Part shown: one piece after another, positions 19,602 to 28,754 of the stretch | How the letters are laid out: every line of letters begins with the position of its first letter | Position numbering within the stretch: position 1 is the first letter of the stretch | NCBI GenBank assembly: GCA_016868355.1 | Contig: VGHB01000001.1 | Span: 62,001 to 126,000 of the forward strand | Source of the DNA: Betaproteobacteria bacterium | Lineage (GTDB): Bacteria > Pseudomonadota > Gammaproteobacteria > Burkholderiales > Burkholderiaceae_C | Length of the DNA: 64,000 nucleotides | Reading direction: 5' to 3' | The notes under the pieces: generated by a model | What the model was told of the DNA's origin: nothing | Database searches by the model: none | What the model saw: the letters and a program-made list of their open reading frames with translations, nothing else | Program-made: the position numbers and the translations under genes

Positions 19602-22600
19602 ATGAACTTGTCGGAAGGCTTCATTCGCCGCCCCGTCATGACGGTGCTTTTGAACCTGGCTATCGTGGTCGCCGGGGCACTGAGCCTGAACTTCATCCCA
19701 GTTGCCGCCCTGCCCAGCTACAACACGCCGGTCATCAACGTTTGGGCCAATCTGCCCGGCGCCAGCTCTGAAGACATGGCCATCGCCGTGGCCTTACCCT
19801 TGGAGCAACAGTTTCAGACGATCCCCTTTGTCTCGCAGATCAGCTCCACCAGCACCCTGGGTCAAACCAACGTCACTATAGAGTTCGAAAGCAATCGCAA
19901 CATTGACGCTGCTGCGGTCGATGTGCAGGCTGCTTTGCTCAGAGCGCAGCGAGCCCTGCCACTGGAGATGACGGCTCCGCCCAACTATCGAAAGGTGAAC
20001 CCGGCGGACTCGCCCGTTCTGTTCGTCACCTTGAATTCACCTTCCTTAGACACACGAGACTTGCAGGCTTATGCCGATCAAGTGATCGTCCCCAATCTCT
20101 CCACCCTGGCGGGAGTGGCACAAATCAGCGTATTCGGTGCCAAGCGCTATGCGGTGCGGATACGCTTGTTGCCCGAGGCCCTTCAGGGACGCAACCTGAC
20201 CGTCGATGATGTTCGCGTGGCCCTGATCGCTGCCAATGCAAACACGCCACTGGGCACCCTGGACGGACCACGGCAGATCCTGACGGTTCAGGCCAATCGC
20301 CAGTTGCGCAGCGCGGCCGAGTTTGGTGACCTGATCATCAGCAGCCGCGGTGGTGTACCCGTGCGGCTGCGCGACATCGCCCGCGTAGAGGACAGCTATG
20401 AATCGGTCAAAAGCTTCGCCAGTTTCAACGGCGAGCCATCGATATCCTTGGCCGTATTCCGCCTGCCAGATGCCAACACGGTTCAGGTGGTGGATGCTGC
20501 CAAAACTGCGCTGAATGATTTGAAGTCGCAGCTGCCAGCCTCGATCGCTATGCGCATCACCAACGACCGCTCGGTGTCGGTTCGTGAGGCCCTGCACGAT
20601 GTCACGCTGACCCTGATCGGCACCATCATTTTGGTGGTGTTGGTGATCTTCCTATTCCTGCGCCGGTTTGTGGCCACGGCCATTCCCAGTCTGTCGCTGC
20701 CGGTGTCGCTCATGGGCGCTTTGGCCATGCTGTGGGGCCTGAACTACTCGCTGGATAATATATCGCTCCTCGGTCTTACCCTAGCGGTGGGCCTTGTGGT
20801 GGACGACGCGATCGTGGTCTTAGAGAACATCGTGCGCCATGTGGAGAATGGTGTACCCCCCTTCCAGGCAGCCTTGAGGGGCGCGCGCGAGGTGGGCTTC
20901 ACCGTCATCTCCATTTCGACTTCCCTGGTGGCTGTCTTTATCCCAGTCTTCTTCATGCCTGGGGTCATCGGCCTTCTGTTGCATGAGTTCGCGGTGGTGG
21001 TCGGGCTGGCTATCCTCGCCTCAGCTTTTGTCTCCTTGTCGCTGGTTCCTATGCTGGCTGCGCGCTTTCTCACGGACGAGGCCCACAAGAGACCTCCCGG
21101 AGCCATGGTCCGATCCTTCGAGCACGGTTTCAATGCGGTCTTGGGCGCCTACACCCGCAGCCTAGATCTGGCCTTGCGCTGGCGCAAGATGGTCTTGGCT
21201 GTGGCCCTGGGCACATTTGCAGCTACTGCTTGGACCTTTTATGTCATACCCAAGGGATTCTTCCCTGAAGAAGACATCGGGCAGGTTCAGGTCACCACAG
21301 AAGCGGCTGAAGATGTCTCCATTGAAGCAATGCTGGCCCTGCAGCAGCAGGTGATTGATGTGTTTCTCGCACACCCCGCCGTAGCCACGGTCAACAGCGT
21401 TGTGGGCGGGAATGCAACGCCTAACAACGCCCGGTTGTTCATCAATCTCAAGCCTCGTGGCGAGCGCGAGGCGATGAAGGCGGTGATTGAGGATCTGCGC
21501 AAGCGCACCCGTGCGATTCCCGGGATCTCGGTGTTCATGCGTCCGGTGCAGAACCTCAACGTGGGCAGCCGCCCAAGCAAGGCGCGCTACCAATTCATAC
21601 TGCAAAGCGTAGAGCCCTCCGAGTTGGATCTGTGGGCCAACCGGCTGCAGGAAAGGCTACGGGGCGACCCGTTGTTTCGCGACGTCACGACCGATTCGCA
21701 GCTGCGCGGCCTGCAAGCCACGCTCAATATCGACCGCGAGCAGGCTAATGCGATGGGGGTGCAGATGGAGGCGATTCGATCGGCCATCTACACCGCATTG
21801 GGCGAACGGCAGGTGTCCACCATCTTCACGCCGGTGGACACCTACCGCGTGATCATGGAGTTTGCGCCCGAAGCCAAGATTGACGAGCGAGCCTTTGCAG
21901 GCATCTCGGTTCGCGCTTCCAGCGGGGCCTTGGTACCCCTGAACGCGCTGGCTACCGTGCGCCGCACGGTTGGCCCCACCGCGGTGAACCACGTAGGGCA
22001 ACTGCAGGCGGTCACCTTGTCCTTCAACCTAGCACCCGGTACAGCCTTGGGGGACGCGACAAACCAGATTGACAAGATTCGAGGCGAGATTCGTCTGCCA
22101 GCGTCCATCGTCACCAAGTACGGCGGCGATGCGGCGATATTCAAGAGCTCGCAGCAGGGACAAGCCGTGCTCATCGTTGCCGCGCTGTTGGTGATCTACC
22201 TGTTGCTAGGCGTGCTTTACGAGAGCTTCATACACCCGATCACCATCTTGGCGGGACTGCCCTCTGCCGCCGCTGGGGCTCTGTTGACGCTGATGGCCTT
22301 TGGAATGGAGCTCACGCTGATTGCCACCATCGGCATCATCTTGCTGATCGGTATCGTCAAGAAAAACGCCATCATGATGATCGACTTCGCCCTGGATGCT
22401 CAACGCACCCACGGCATGAACCCCGAGATAGCTATTCGAAAGGCCTGCATTCTGCGCTTTCGACCGATTATGATGACTACGATGGCCGCCCTGGTGGGGG
22501 CCGTGCCGATTGCCGTGGGCATCGGCGCTGGAGCCGAGGTTCGACAGCCCCTGGGCTTGGCCGTGGTCGGGGGCTTAATCGTCTCCCAAGCTATCACCTT

Positions 22601-22685
22601 GTACATCACGCCAGTGATCTACCTCGCACTGGACCGTTACAGCGGCGCTGGACCGATTGCCGGTGACCGCTTGGAGCCCACATGA
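19602..22685 (+). CDS. RND-family proton/drug antiporter (AcrB/MdtB-C type)
   Basis: An inner-membrane trimeric efflux pump of 1027 residues, the family norm, with 12 transmembrane helices and two large periplasmic loops. The N-terminal FIRRPVMTVLLNLAIVV is the hallmark of the hydrophobe/amphiphile branch. The proton-relay aspartates lie in GLVVDDAIVVLENI (TM4, near 405), and GIVKKNAIMMIDFAL is in the second half. It starts 14 bp after the adaptor and overlaps the next gene by ATGA. No outer-membrane factor (TolC/OprM type) is encoded nearby, so a distant channel must serve the complex. Substrates cannot be deduced. Confidence 0.96.
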   Translation: MNLSEGFIRRPVMTVLLNLAIVVAGALSLNFIPVAALPSYNTPVINVWANLPGASSEDMAIAVALPLEQQFQTIPFVSQISSTSTLGQTNVTIEFESNRNIDAAAVDVQAALLRAQRALPLEMTAPPNYRKVNPADSPVLFVTLNSPSLDTRDLQAYADQVIVPNLSTLAGVAQISVFGAKRYAVRIRLLPEALQGRNLTVDDVRVALIAANANTPLGTLDGPRQILTVQANRQLRSAAEFGDLIISSRGGVPVRLRDIARVEDSYESVKSFASFNGEPSISLAVFRLPDANTVQVVDAAKTALNDLKSQLPASIAMRITNDRSVSVREALHDVTLTLIGTIILVVLVIFLFLRRFVATAIPSLSLPVSLMGALAMLWGLNYSLDNISLLGLTLAVGLVVDDAIVVLENIVRHVENGVPPFQAALRGAREVGFTVISISTSLVAVFIPVFFMPGVIGLLLHEFAVVVGLAILASAFVSLSLVPMLAARFLTDEAHKRPPGAMVRSFEHGFNAVLGAYTRSLDLALRWRKMVLAVALGTFAATAWTFYVIPKGFFPEEDIGQVQVTTEAAEDVSIEAMLALQQQVIDVFLAHPAVATVNSVVGGNATPNNARLFINLKPRGEREAMKAVIEDLRKRTRAIPGISVFMRPVQNLNVGSRPSKARYQFILQSVEPSELDLWANRLQERLRGDPLFRDVTTDSQLRGLQATLNIDREQANAMGVQMEAIRSAIYTALGERQVSTIFTPVDTYRVIMEFAPEAKIDERAFAGISVRASSGALVPLNALATVRRTVGPTAVNHVGQLQAVTLSFNLAPGTALGDATNQIDKIRGEIRLPASIVTKYGGDAAIFKSSQQGQAVLIVAALLVIYLLLGVLYESFIHPITILAGLPSAAAGALLTLMAFGMELTLIATIGIILLIGIVKKNAIMMIDFALDAQRTHGMNPEIAIRKACILRFRPIMMTTMAALVGAVPIAVGIGAGAEVRQPLGLAVVGGLIVSQAITLYITPVIYLALDRYSGAGPIAGDRLEPT

Positions 22686-23332
22686 GCATCCACTTTTACG
22701 AACCTCGCAACGGTCATGGTCTGAAACACGATCCATTCAACTCAATCGTGGGTCCGCGCAGCATTGGGTGGATTTCCACCCGAAGCACAACAGGCGTCCT
22801 CAACCTGGCGCCATACAGCTTCTTCAACGGCTTTAACTATGTGCCGCCCATCGTGGGCTTTTCCAGCATCGGTGCCAAAGACAGCCTGCGCAATATTGAA
22901 GCCACCGGGGAATTCGCCTGGAGTCTGGTCAGCCGTGAACTGGCCTCGGCAATGAACGAGACCTGCATCGATGCGCCGCCCGATATTGATGAATTTGAGT
23001 TGGCCGGGCTCACGCCTGCGGCTTCATGCGTGATTACCGCGCCGCGTGTGGCGCAAAGCCCCGTGTCCTTCGAGTGCAGGCTCACCCAAATCCACCGACT
23101 GCAACGAGCAGACGGCACGCCAGTTGACACCTGGATGGTATTTGGGGAGGTGGTGGGCGTGCACATTGACCAAGCCCTGATCGTCAACGGCGTGTACCGC
23201 ACCACCCTGGGACGTCCCGTGTTGCGCGGTGGCGGCGCGGGTGACTACTTCACCCTGCGCGAAGAGGACCGATTCGAAATGCGCCGGCCGCAGTGGGCTC
23301 AGCGTGCTGCCGCGGGCAAGCCTTGCGCCTAA
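22682..23332 (+). CDS. Flavin reductase-like (DIM6/NTAB) FMN-binding protein
   Basis: A 216-residue split-barrel protein of the flavoredoxin/DIM6-NTAB family. Family motifs are the early RSIGWISTRSTTGVLNLAPYSFFN (reduced here to the pattern S-T-x5-N-L-A-P-Y-S), PPIVGFSS and KDSLRNIEATGEF. Relatives bind FMN and either reduce flavin for a partner oxygenase or act directly as FMN oxidoreductases. The ATGA overlap with the RND pump gene implies co-translation, which is an unusual partner for an efflux pump. The following WYL regulator is convergent, so this is the last gene of the operon. Confidence 0.88.
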   Translation: MSIHFYEPRNGHGLKHDPFNSIVGPRSIGWISTRSTTGVLNLAPYSFFNGFNYVPPIVGFSSIGAKDSLRNIEATGEFAWSLVSRELASAMNETCIDAPPDIDEFELAGLTPAASCVITAPRVAQSPVSFECRLTQIHRLQRADGTPVDTWMVFGEVVGVHIDQALIVNGVYRTTLGRPVLRGGGAGDYFTLREEDRFEMRRPQWAQRAAAGKPCA

Positions 23333-23366
23333 TCCAGAGCAAGCCCCTTGATAACAAGGCCAACCG

Positions 23367-24347
23367 TCAACGGTACAGGCCCGAGGCTGCGTACAGGGTT
23401 TCGCGTATCCGTTTGACCAGGGCTGGCGGCGCCAGCACCGTGGCTTCTGCGCCGTGTCTCAGAACGTCCATGACCACCTCGGTTTCCTGCACGTACGGCA
23501 GCCTCAGCTCATAACGCCCGTCGTCACGCCACCGGCCTTGCTGCTGAGGGTGCCACTGCTCGCGCGAAATCCACTGTGCTGCCTGCGGCTCGAACACCAA
23601 CACCGCCCACTGGGGCTTGGCACCGGCATAGATGCCGTAGCCCGCATCCATTTCCGCCTGCACCACCTTGAGCGAAACATCCTTGGCCTTGTCCTGGGTG
23701 AGCCGAGCCTCTTCAATGGAATCCAACGCGAAACGCCTCAGGCCATGGACCCTGTGGCACCAGGCGTCCAGGTACCAGGTGGCGCGGTAGTGCACAAGAC
23801 GCTGAGGTGACACCGCGCGAGCCCCAGACTCACCTCGGCTGCGGGTGTGATAGACCATGTCGATACGGCGGCGCTTGATCAAAGCCTCGGTCACGCGCTC
23901 GAACCACTGGCTGGACACGGGACGCTTGGCCGGCGTGAGGATCTTGACCCGCTTGATGACATCGGCTGCGGTGAGGCCCTCGGTGCCCAAGAGTCCATGG
24001 ATGCGCTCTAGCAAGGGTTGAAGATGCCGGCTGAGCACCCCGTCGGAGTCAATCTCGGACAGAAGCTGGTGGGCTGTGAGCAGCGCATACAGTTCGCGCT
24101 CGTTGAACCACAGGCCAGGCAGCTCGTGCTTATCGCCACGCCCATCCTGCCCCTCCTTACGCAGGGTATAGCCCCCTAAAAAGCGGTCGAATTCGATGGG
24201 CGCGCCCATGCGGTCGCGCAAATACGCCAGATCGCGCTTGAGCGTAGCCCGTGAAACCTCGAGCGCTTGAATCATGTCCTCAAAGCTCACATGCCCGCGC
24301 GACTTTATGAGGCTTTCAATTCGGTAAAGACGGTCGGTATTGCCCAT
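23367..24347 (-). CDS. WYL-domain transcriptional regulator
   Basis: A 326-residue regulator with an N-terminal DeoR-like winged HTH (about 1-65: DRLYRIESLIKSRGHVSFEDMI, then EVSRATLKRDLAYLRDR) and a WYL sensor domain centred near 185, with the diagnostic WYL in ATWYLDAWCHR. WYL proteins are ligand- or nucleic-acid-responsive regulators often linked to stress, defence or DNA-damage responses. No defence genes are present here, and the target is unknown. The gene converges on the RND/flavin reductase operon and diverges from the small protein at 24491, leaving 143 bp that could hold both promoters. Confidence 0.92.
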   Translation of the reverse strand: MGNTDRLYRIESLIKSRGHVSFEDMIQALEVSRATLKRDLAYLRDRMGAPIEFDRFLGGYTLRKEGQDGRGDKHELPGLWFNERELYALLTAHQLLSEIDSDGVLSRHLQPLLERIHGLLGTEGLTAADVIKRVKILTPAKRPVSSQWFERVTEALIKRRRIDMVYHTRSRGESGARAVSPQRLVHYRATWYLDAWCHRVHGLRRFALDSIEEARLTQDKAKDVSLKVVQAEMDAGYGIYAGAKPQWAVLVFEPQAAQWISREQWHPQQQGRWRDDGRYELRLPYVQETEVVMDVLRHGAEATVLAPPALVKRIRETLYAASGLYR

Positions 24348-24490
24348 GATGCCCCCGTGTGCGGCCGCAGGGTCAGCCCGTGCCCCGTTCTGGCCCAGCG
24401 TCTGAAAACTGTAGCACTGAAGACCCGAGGTGGCTCACTCCGTGAGCCTGCAATGGCAGAGCATGGGGACTTAATTGGTTCAGGAGTCTG

Positions 24491-24982
24491 ATGATGAATC
24501 CCTGTCTCGACCTGTTTCCCTCCCCTGCAGAACGCTTGCCATCCGCGCCTTCGATAAGAAACCGTGTCACATCAGGGGCTAGCCGGGCCTCCGCTAGGCC
24601 CGCTTCGAAAGGCAGGAGCGCCGCGGTCCACCAGCCCCAAGCCGCCGCGGACCTGCAGGCGGTGCTCGGTGACATCTTTCTTCACGAAGAGCCCGCCAAG
24701 AGGCTGCTGGCGGTTGCACCGCTGGTATCGCCGGCTCATCAGGGTGCATGGCATATTCTGACGCACACCCTTTTGGCCCGAAGGCTTGAGCTGGGATCAC
24801 CCTCACACCTGCAGCACGCTGCTGGCGCGCACACCCTTGCCTGGGCATGGGCACGGCAGTGGGAACAGCCTCAGGTACTGAAGCGTTGGCAACGGCTGCT
24901 GGACACCATGACGGCACGGCAGTGCTACCAGTTGGCCGCCCGTGCTTCGCAGCACCTGCGGCGTTCAGCTGAGGCGTACTGA
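24491..24982 (+). CDS. Uncharacterised 163-residue protein
   Basis: I do not recognise this protein. It begins with a polar Pro/Ser/Arg-rich stretch (about 1-50), followed by a segment that looks helical (55-160) with several Leu/Ala/Trp/His-rich helices, such as LAVAPLVSPAHQGAWHILTH and TLAWAWARQWEQPQVLKRW. No signal peptide or membrane segment is clear. A CAGGAG Shine-Dalgarno 4 nt before the ATG supports real translation. It is divergent from the WYL regulator and convergent with the glycine-zipper gene, 7 bp apart at the stops. It could be a lineage-specific cytosolic protein; a spurious frame in high-GC DNA is less likely but possible. Confidence 0.55.
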   Translation: MMNPCLDLFPSPAERLPSAPSIRNRVTSGASRASARPASKGRSAAVHQPQAAADLQAVLGDIFLHEEPAKRLLAVAPLVSPAHQGAWHILTHTLLARRLELGSPSHLQHAAGAHTLAWAWARQWEQPQVLKRWQRLLDTMTARQCYQLAARASQHLRRSAEAY

Positions 24983-24989
24983 GGCCGTG

Positions 24990-25841
24990 CTACCAGCGCC
25001 GGTAGCCGTACCACCCTCGGTAGGGCCGCCCCCAAGTGGACCCCACTCCGATCACCACCGGCGCGCGCCAGTAAGGGTAGTAGTAGCCGTGTGTGGCGTA
25101 GGTCGGGCTCGGCGGCACAGCCATCACCACCGTGTGCGACACCACGGCGGGTGCGACTGGCGGCGCTGAACTGGCCACGGCGCCCGGCGAAACATCGGTG
25201 GGCACCGTGGTCACCTGGGTCAGTTGAAGCGAGACGCTAGCCCCAGGGTGGTAGGGCAAGATGGTGCTGTAGTGTTGGCCGGCCCACTCATAGACAACCT
25301 GAAACGACAGAGCTGGTCCTGGACCGCTGTGGGTGACACAAGGGCGTACCGTCTGGGTACGGCCACCGTGTTCGGCCCTGTCGCCCACGAGCGCCCCGCC
25401 CACCAGACCGGCAGCAGCGGCCAGGGATTGGCCGGAACCACCACCCACTTGGCTGCCCACAGCCGCCCCAACGATCGCACCGACCATCGCGCCAGCGCCG
25501 GTGGTGGGCGCAGGCACCTCGGCCGGTTCCGCACACACCAGCCGGGTCGCGGGCGCCATCTGTGCCACGCTGGTCACCGACAGCACGCGAGCGGATACCA
25601 AGGTCGGAACGGGCAGCGGCGCCGGCGGCACCACCGGCGTGGCTGCAGGTGATGGAGCAGCCACGCCAACCATCGGCGCTTGCAAGGCCACTTGCCCATC
25701 AGCAGCCACAGGCGGGCCATCATGGCCTGAAGCCCCCTGCGCGTAAGCCGACCCAGCAAGCAAAGCAGCCAAGGCAGCTGCGGTCGTATGCCAATGGTCT
25801 GGAGCAGCTCGAGAAGGCACGGGGCGTGGAGCAGGTTTCAT
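24990..25841 (-). CDS. Exported glycine-zipper (2TM/SlyB-like) protein
   Basis: A 283-residue envelope protein. The ATG at 25841 starts an N-terminal signal with hydrophobic core LAALLAGSAYAQG and likely cleavage after AYA. A Pro/Val/Ala-rich region follows, then a cysteine pair and the glycine zipper around residues 145-185 (GAMVGAIVGAAVGSQVGG, then LVGGALVGDR), the hallmark of the Rick_17kDa/2TM glycine-zipper group of outer-membrane-associated proteins. The C-terminus is rich in Tyr/Trp/Gly/Arg. Homologues are poorly characterised; some affect envelope integrity. An earlier in-frame start would put a charged segment ahead of the signal and is rejected. Confidence 0.82.
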   Translation of the reverse strand: MKPAPRPVPSRAAPDHWHTTAAALAALLAGSAYAQGASGHDGPPVAADGQVALQAPMVGVAAPSPAATPVVPPAPLPVPTLVSARVLSVTSVAQMAPATRLVCAEPAEVPAPTTGAGAMVGAIVGAAVGSQVGGGSGQSLAAAAGLVGGALVGDRAEHGGRTQTVRPCVTHSGPGPALSFQVVYEWAGQHYSTILPYHPGASVSLQLTQVTTVPTDVSPGAVASSAPPVAPAVVSHTVVMAVPPSPTYATHGYYYPYWRAPVVIGVGSTWGRPYRGWYGYRRW

Positions 25842-25940
25842 GGGGTTTGTCCTGTGAAGGAACGCGCTTGCTTTACAACCTGAGCGCCCATGCATGGATG
25901 CCGAGGTCGCCTGATGCTGAAGTCTACGCCCAACGGCCTA

Positions 25941-26708
25941 TCAGGCGGCTTGTGACCCACGATGTGCCCACCCCGTGGTCCTCTTTTCCACCAGCGAAAA
26001 GAGCTCATACATGGCCATGGCCATGGCGCCGATGACCACCAGGCCGGCAAAGGCCAGGGGCAGTCGCTGTTGCGATCCAGCGGTCTGCATGAGGTAGCCG
26101 ATCCCGGAGTCTCCAGCGGTCATTTCGGCCAACACCGTTCCCACAAACGCCAAGGTAATAGCCACCTTCAGCGAGCCGTAAAAGTAGGGCATCGAGCGCG
26201 GCAGGCCCACTTTGACCAGGACGTCCCAGCGCTTGGCGCCCAGCACCCGCAGCACATCTTCGAGTTCAGGCTCGAGAGTGGCCAGACCGGTGGCGATGTT
26301 GACCGTGATGGGGAAGAAGGAAATGAGGAAGGCGGTGAGGACGCCTGGTCCCAAACCGATCCCAAACCACACCACCAGTATGGGAACAATGGCAGCCTTG
26401 GGCACCGCGTTGAAGGCCACCATCAATGGGTATAGCGCGGTGTAAGCTAAACGCGAAGACCCGATCAAAAAACCCAGCAAAACCCCTACGACAATCGACA
26501 AGCCAAAACCCAGCATGGTGACCCAGAAAGTCTTCCATCCGGCTTCCAATAGGGGACCCTTAAATTGAATGAACTCACCGGCGATCTGCCACGGCCCCGG
26601 AAAGATGTAATCAGGAATCGACAGCGCACTGACAAAGGCTTGCCACACCAGCAGGATGGCGGCCAACACAATCAAGGGCGACCAACGTTCGAGTGTCTTG
26701 TGTTTCAC
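25941..26708 (-). CDS. ABC transporter permease (SsuC/TauC type)
   Basis: Inner-membrane permease of an NMT1/SsuA-type importer, 255 residues from a GTG at 26708. This start lies 7 bp after the ATPase stop and mirrors the 7-bp-plus-GTG junction upstream; a start further up would lie inside the ATPase gene. About six hydrophobic helices are seen, with the EAA-like loop GLATLEPELEDVLRVLGAKRWDVLVKVGLPRS near 145-175 (core EDVLRVLGA...GLP) that contacts the ATPase. It is the last gene of the SBP-ATPase-permease operon. Confidence 0.93.
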   Translation of the reverse strand: MKHKTLERWSPLIVLAAILLVWQAFVSALSIPDYIFPGPWQIAGEFIQFKGPLLEAGWKTFWVTMLGFGLSIVVGVLLGFLIGSSRLAYTALYPLMVAFNAVPKAAIVPILVVWFGIGLGPGVLTAFLISFFPITVNIATGLATLEPELEDVLRVLGAKRWDVLVKVGLPRSMPYFYGSLKVAITLAFVGTVLAEMTAGDSGIGYLMQTAGSQQRLPLAFAGLVVIGAMAMAMYELFSLVEKRTTGWAHRGSQAA

Positions 26709-26715
26709 GGTGTTC

Positions 26716-27549
26716 TCACTGTGGCAGACCGCTGCCCTGCCCGACCGGCTGGCGAATGGCGCCGATATGCCCACGCAATTCGTGCACGATGTCAGTGAAC
26801 GCAGGGGTGTAAGTCACCTCTAGGTCGCGTGGGCGCGGCAAGTCGATGTGTCTGCGAACTACGAAGCGGCCCGGGCTGCGGCTCATCACGTACACGGTAT
26901 CGGCTAAAAAAACGCTTTCCCTCAGATCATGGGTAACCAAGATGACATTGAACTTCTGCGCCGCATGCAGATCTCGCAATGCGCACCATAACTCCTCACG
27001 GGTGAAAGCATCCAATGCACCAAAAGGCTCGTCCAGCAGCAGCATCTGGGGTTCGTGAACCAGCGCGCGACAGATGCTGGCACGCTGCTGCATACCGCCG
27101 GACAACTGCCATGGAAACTTATCCTCATAGCCGCCTAAGCCCACGCTCTTGAGCAGCGTACGGGCCTTTTCTGCAAACTCCCGGCGCCGGGTCTTGAACT
27201 GCGAGCGATAGGGCTCCACGATTTCCAGCGGCAACAACACGTTGTCGATCGTTGTGCGCCACGGCAGAAGACTGGGTGCCTGAAAGGCCATGCCACTGAT
27301 CTTCAGGGGCCCGGTCACCAGCTGTCCGGCAATGCGGATCTGCCCGCGGCTGGGCATCTTCAAGCCAGTGGTGAGTTTCATGAAGGTCGACTTGCCGCAC
27401 CCTGACGGTCCGACGATGGCAATGAAGTCGCCCTGCTGCACCTGAAGCGAAATGTCCTCTACCGCGAACTGTTCCTGGGCCAACAACTCTTCGTTGTAGG
27501 CCAGCCAGACATTCTGAAAATCAACGAAGGATGACGAGGCGGAGGACAC
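26716..27549 (-). CDS. ABC transporter ATP-binding protein (SsuB/TauB type)
   Basis: Nucleotide-binding subunit of the importer, 277 residues from a GTG at 27549. Motifs: Walker A GPSGCGKST near 60, Q-loop MAFQAPSLLPW, signature LSGGMQQR, Walker B MLLLDEPFGALD and switch VTHDLRES. These are typical of the nitrate/sulfonate/taurine/thiamine-precursor importer family. The GTG start follows the SBP stop by 7 bp; extending upstream would overlap the SBP gene with a non-homologous Ser/Cys/Arg-rich segment. Confidence 0.94.
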   Translation of the reverse strand: MSSASSSFVDFQNVWLAYNEELLAQEQFAVEDISLQVQQGDFIAIVGPSGCGKSTFMKLTTGLKMPSRGQIRIAGQLVTGPLKISGMAFQAPSLLPWRTTIDNVLLPLEIVEPYRSQFKTRRREFAEKARTLLKSVGLGGYEDKFPWQLSGGMQQRASICRALVHEPQMLLLDEPFGALDAFTREELWCALRDLHAAQKFNVILVTHDLRESVFLADTVYVMSRSPGRFVVRRHIDLPRPRDLEVTYTPAFTDIVHELRGHIGAIRQPVGQGSGLPQ

Positions 27550-27556
27550 GGTCTGT

Positions 27557-28624
27557 TTACTTCTTGGCTGGAGGCAGGACGTTGAGCTCAGCCTTGGAGG
27601 GCAGGAAGACATCGGTCCAAATGGAATCGGGATTGATGCGGGTCTTGGTAGCGTAAGCGTCAGACACCTGTGAAGCCATCAGTGCCAGGCGTCCCGGCAC
27701 TACCGCGCCAAAGCCCTCAGCACGGGCGTCCGGGCTGGCCACCACAGCGTCGATGGCCATACGCAGGCGGCGCTTCTCCAAGTCCACATTGATGATGCCG
27801 TCACGCGCTTTAACGAAGTCGATAGCGGCATCCGGGTTGGCCATCACGTCCTTGGCACCCTTGGTGAAGGCAGACAGAAATGCCTTCACCGCCGCCGGGT
27901 TATCTTTGATCATCTTGGGACTGGCGATGATCGCGTTTCCGTAGAGCTTCACCCCGTTATCGGCATAGGACATCACCACGATATCGCTGCTGTTCACACC
28001 GCGAGCTTCGAGGTTGAGCAAGGAGGTGAAGGAAAAGCCGGTGATAGCGTCCACCTCACCACGGGCCAGCATAGTCTCGCGCAGAGGCGGGTCCATGCTC
28101 ACCCAGGTCACATTGCCCAGACTGTTCGCCTTGGTGAAGATGGGGAAAGCCTTGCGGCCGGCATCAAACACCGGAGCACCTAGCTTCTTGCCGGTCAGGT
28201 CCGAGGGCTTGGCAATGCCGGTCTTTTTCAGGGTCAACACAGCTGCGGGTGTGTTGTTGTAAACCATCATCACGGCGACCGGCTTGTTAGGTGCGTCGGG
28301 GTTGTTTGCATGGAACTCCATAAGGGCTGCCAAGTCTGCAAAACCCATGTCGTAGGCACCGGAGGCCACACGCTGCACAGTACCCCCTGAGCCGTTGCCC
28401 GCATCGATCGTCACGTCAAGGCCCGCAGACTTATAGTGCCCTTTGGCCGAGGCGCCGAGAAACAAGGCCGCCGGGCCTTCAAAGCGCCAATCCAGCTGAA
28501 ACTTGATGGGAGTTTGGGCTTGCGCAGCCTGTGGGCTGATGCCGGCCGCCACAGCTGCCAGGGCCAGGACGGTGGAAGACAGAGTGCCCAGCAGGCGTCG
28601 GCGTGCAATGTGTACTGAGGTCAT
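27557..28624 (-). CDS. NMT1/THI5-like ABC substrate-binding protein
   Basis: Periplasmic binding protein of 355 residues. The ATG at 28624 is chosen for its GGAG Shine-Dalgarno six nt upstream and because it begins an Arg-rich (ARRRLLGT) signal with a hydrophobic core and AQA cleavage site. The mature protein starts QTPIKFQLDWRFEGP and contains GHYKSAGLDVTI and GSGGTVQRVASGAYDMGFAD, characteristic of NMT1-like proteins. The family carries thiamine-pyrimidine precursors, nucleobases, sulfonates and others; linkage to purine genes suggests a purine or related heterocycle, which is inference. It is the first gene of its three-gene operon. Confidence 0.92.
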   Translation of the reverse strand: MTSVHIARRRLLGTLSSTVLALAAVAAGISPQAAQAQTPIKFQLDWRFEGPAALFLGASAKGHYKSAGLDVTIDAGNGSGGTVQRVASGAYDMGFADLAALMEFHANNPDAPNKPVAVMMVYNNTPAAVLTLKKTGIAKPSDLTGKKLGAPVFDAGRKAFPIFTKANSLGNVTWVSMDPPLRETMLARGEVDAITGFSFTSLLNLEARGVNSSDIVVMSYADNGVKLYGNAIIASPKMIKDNPAAVKAFLSAFTKGAKDVMANPDAAIDFVKARDGIINVDLEKRRLRMAIDAVVASPDARAEGFGAVVPGRLALMASQVSDAYATKTRINPDSIWTDVFLPSKAELNVLPPAKK

Positions 28625-28754
28625 GAAAAGCTCCATTGAGGGTGGGGGGGGTACAGCTGAGGTCAAAGTGATCGGCAAGCAAAAGCCATGCGCGCCGGGT
28701 GGCACTACTTCGGTGCACAGGGGCGGTAAAGGGCGATATCAACAGGGTGGCGCA

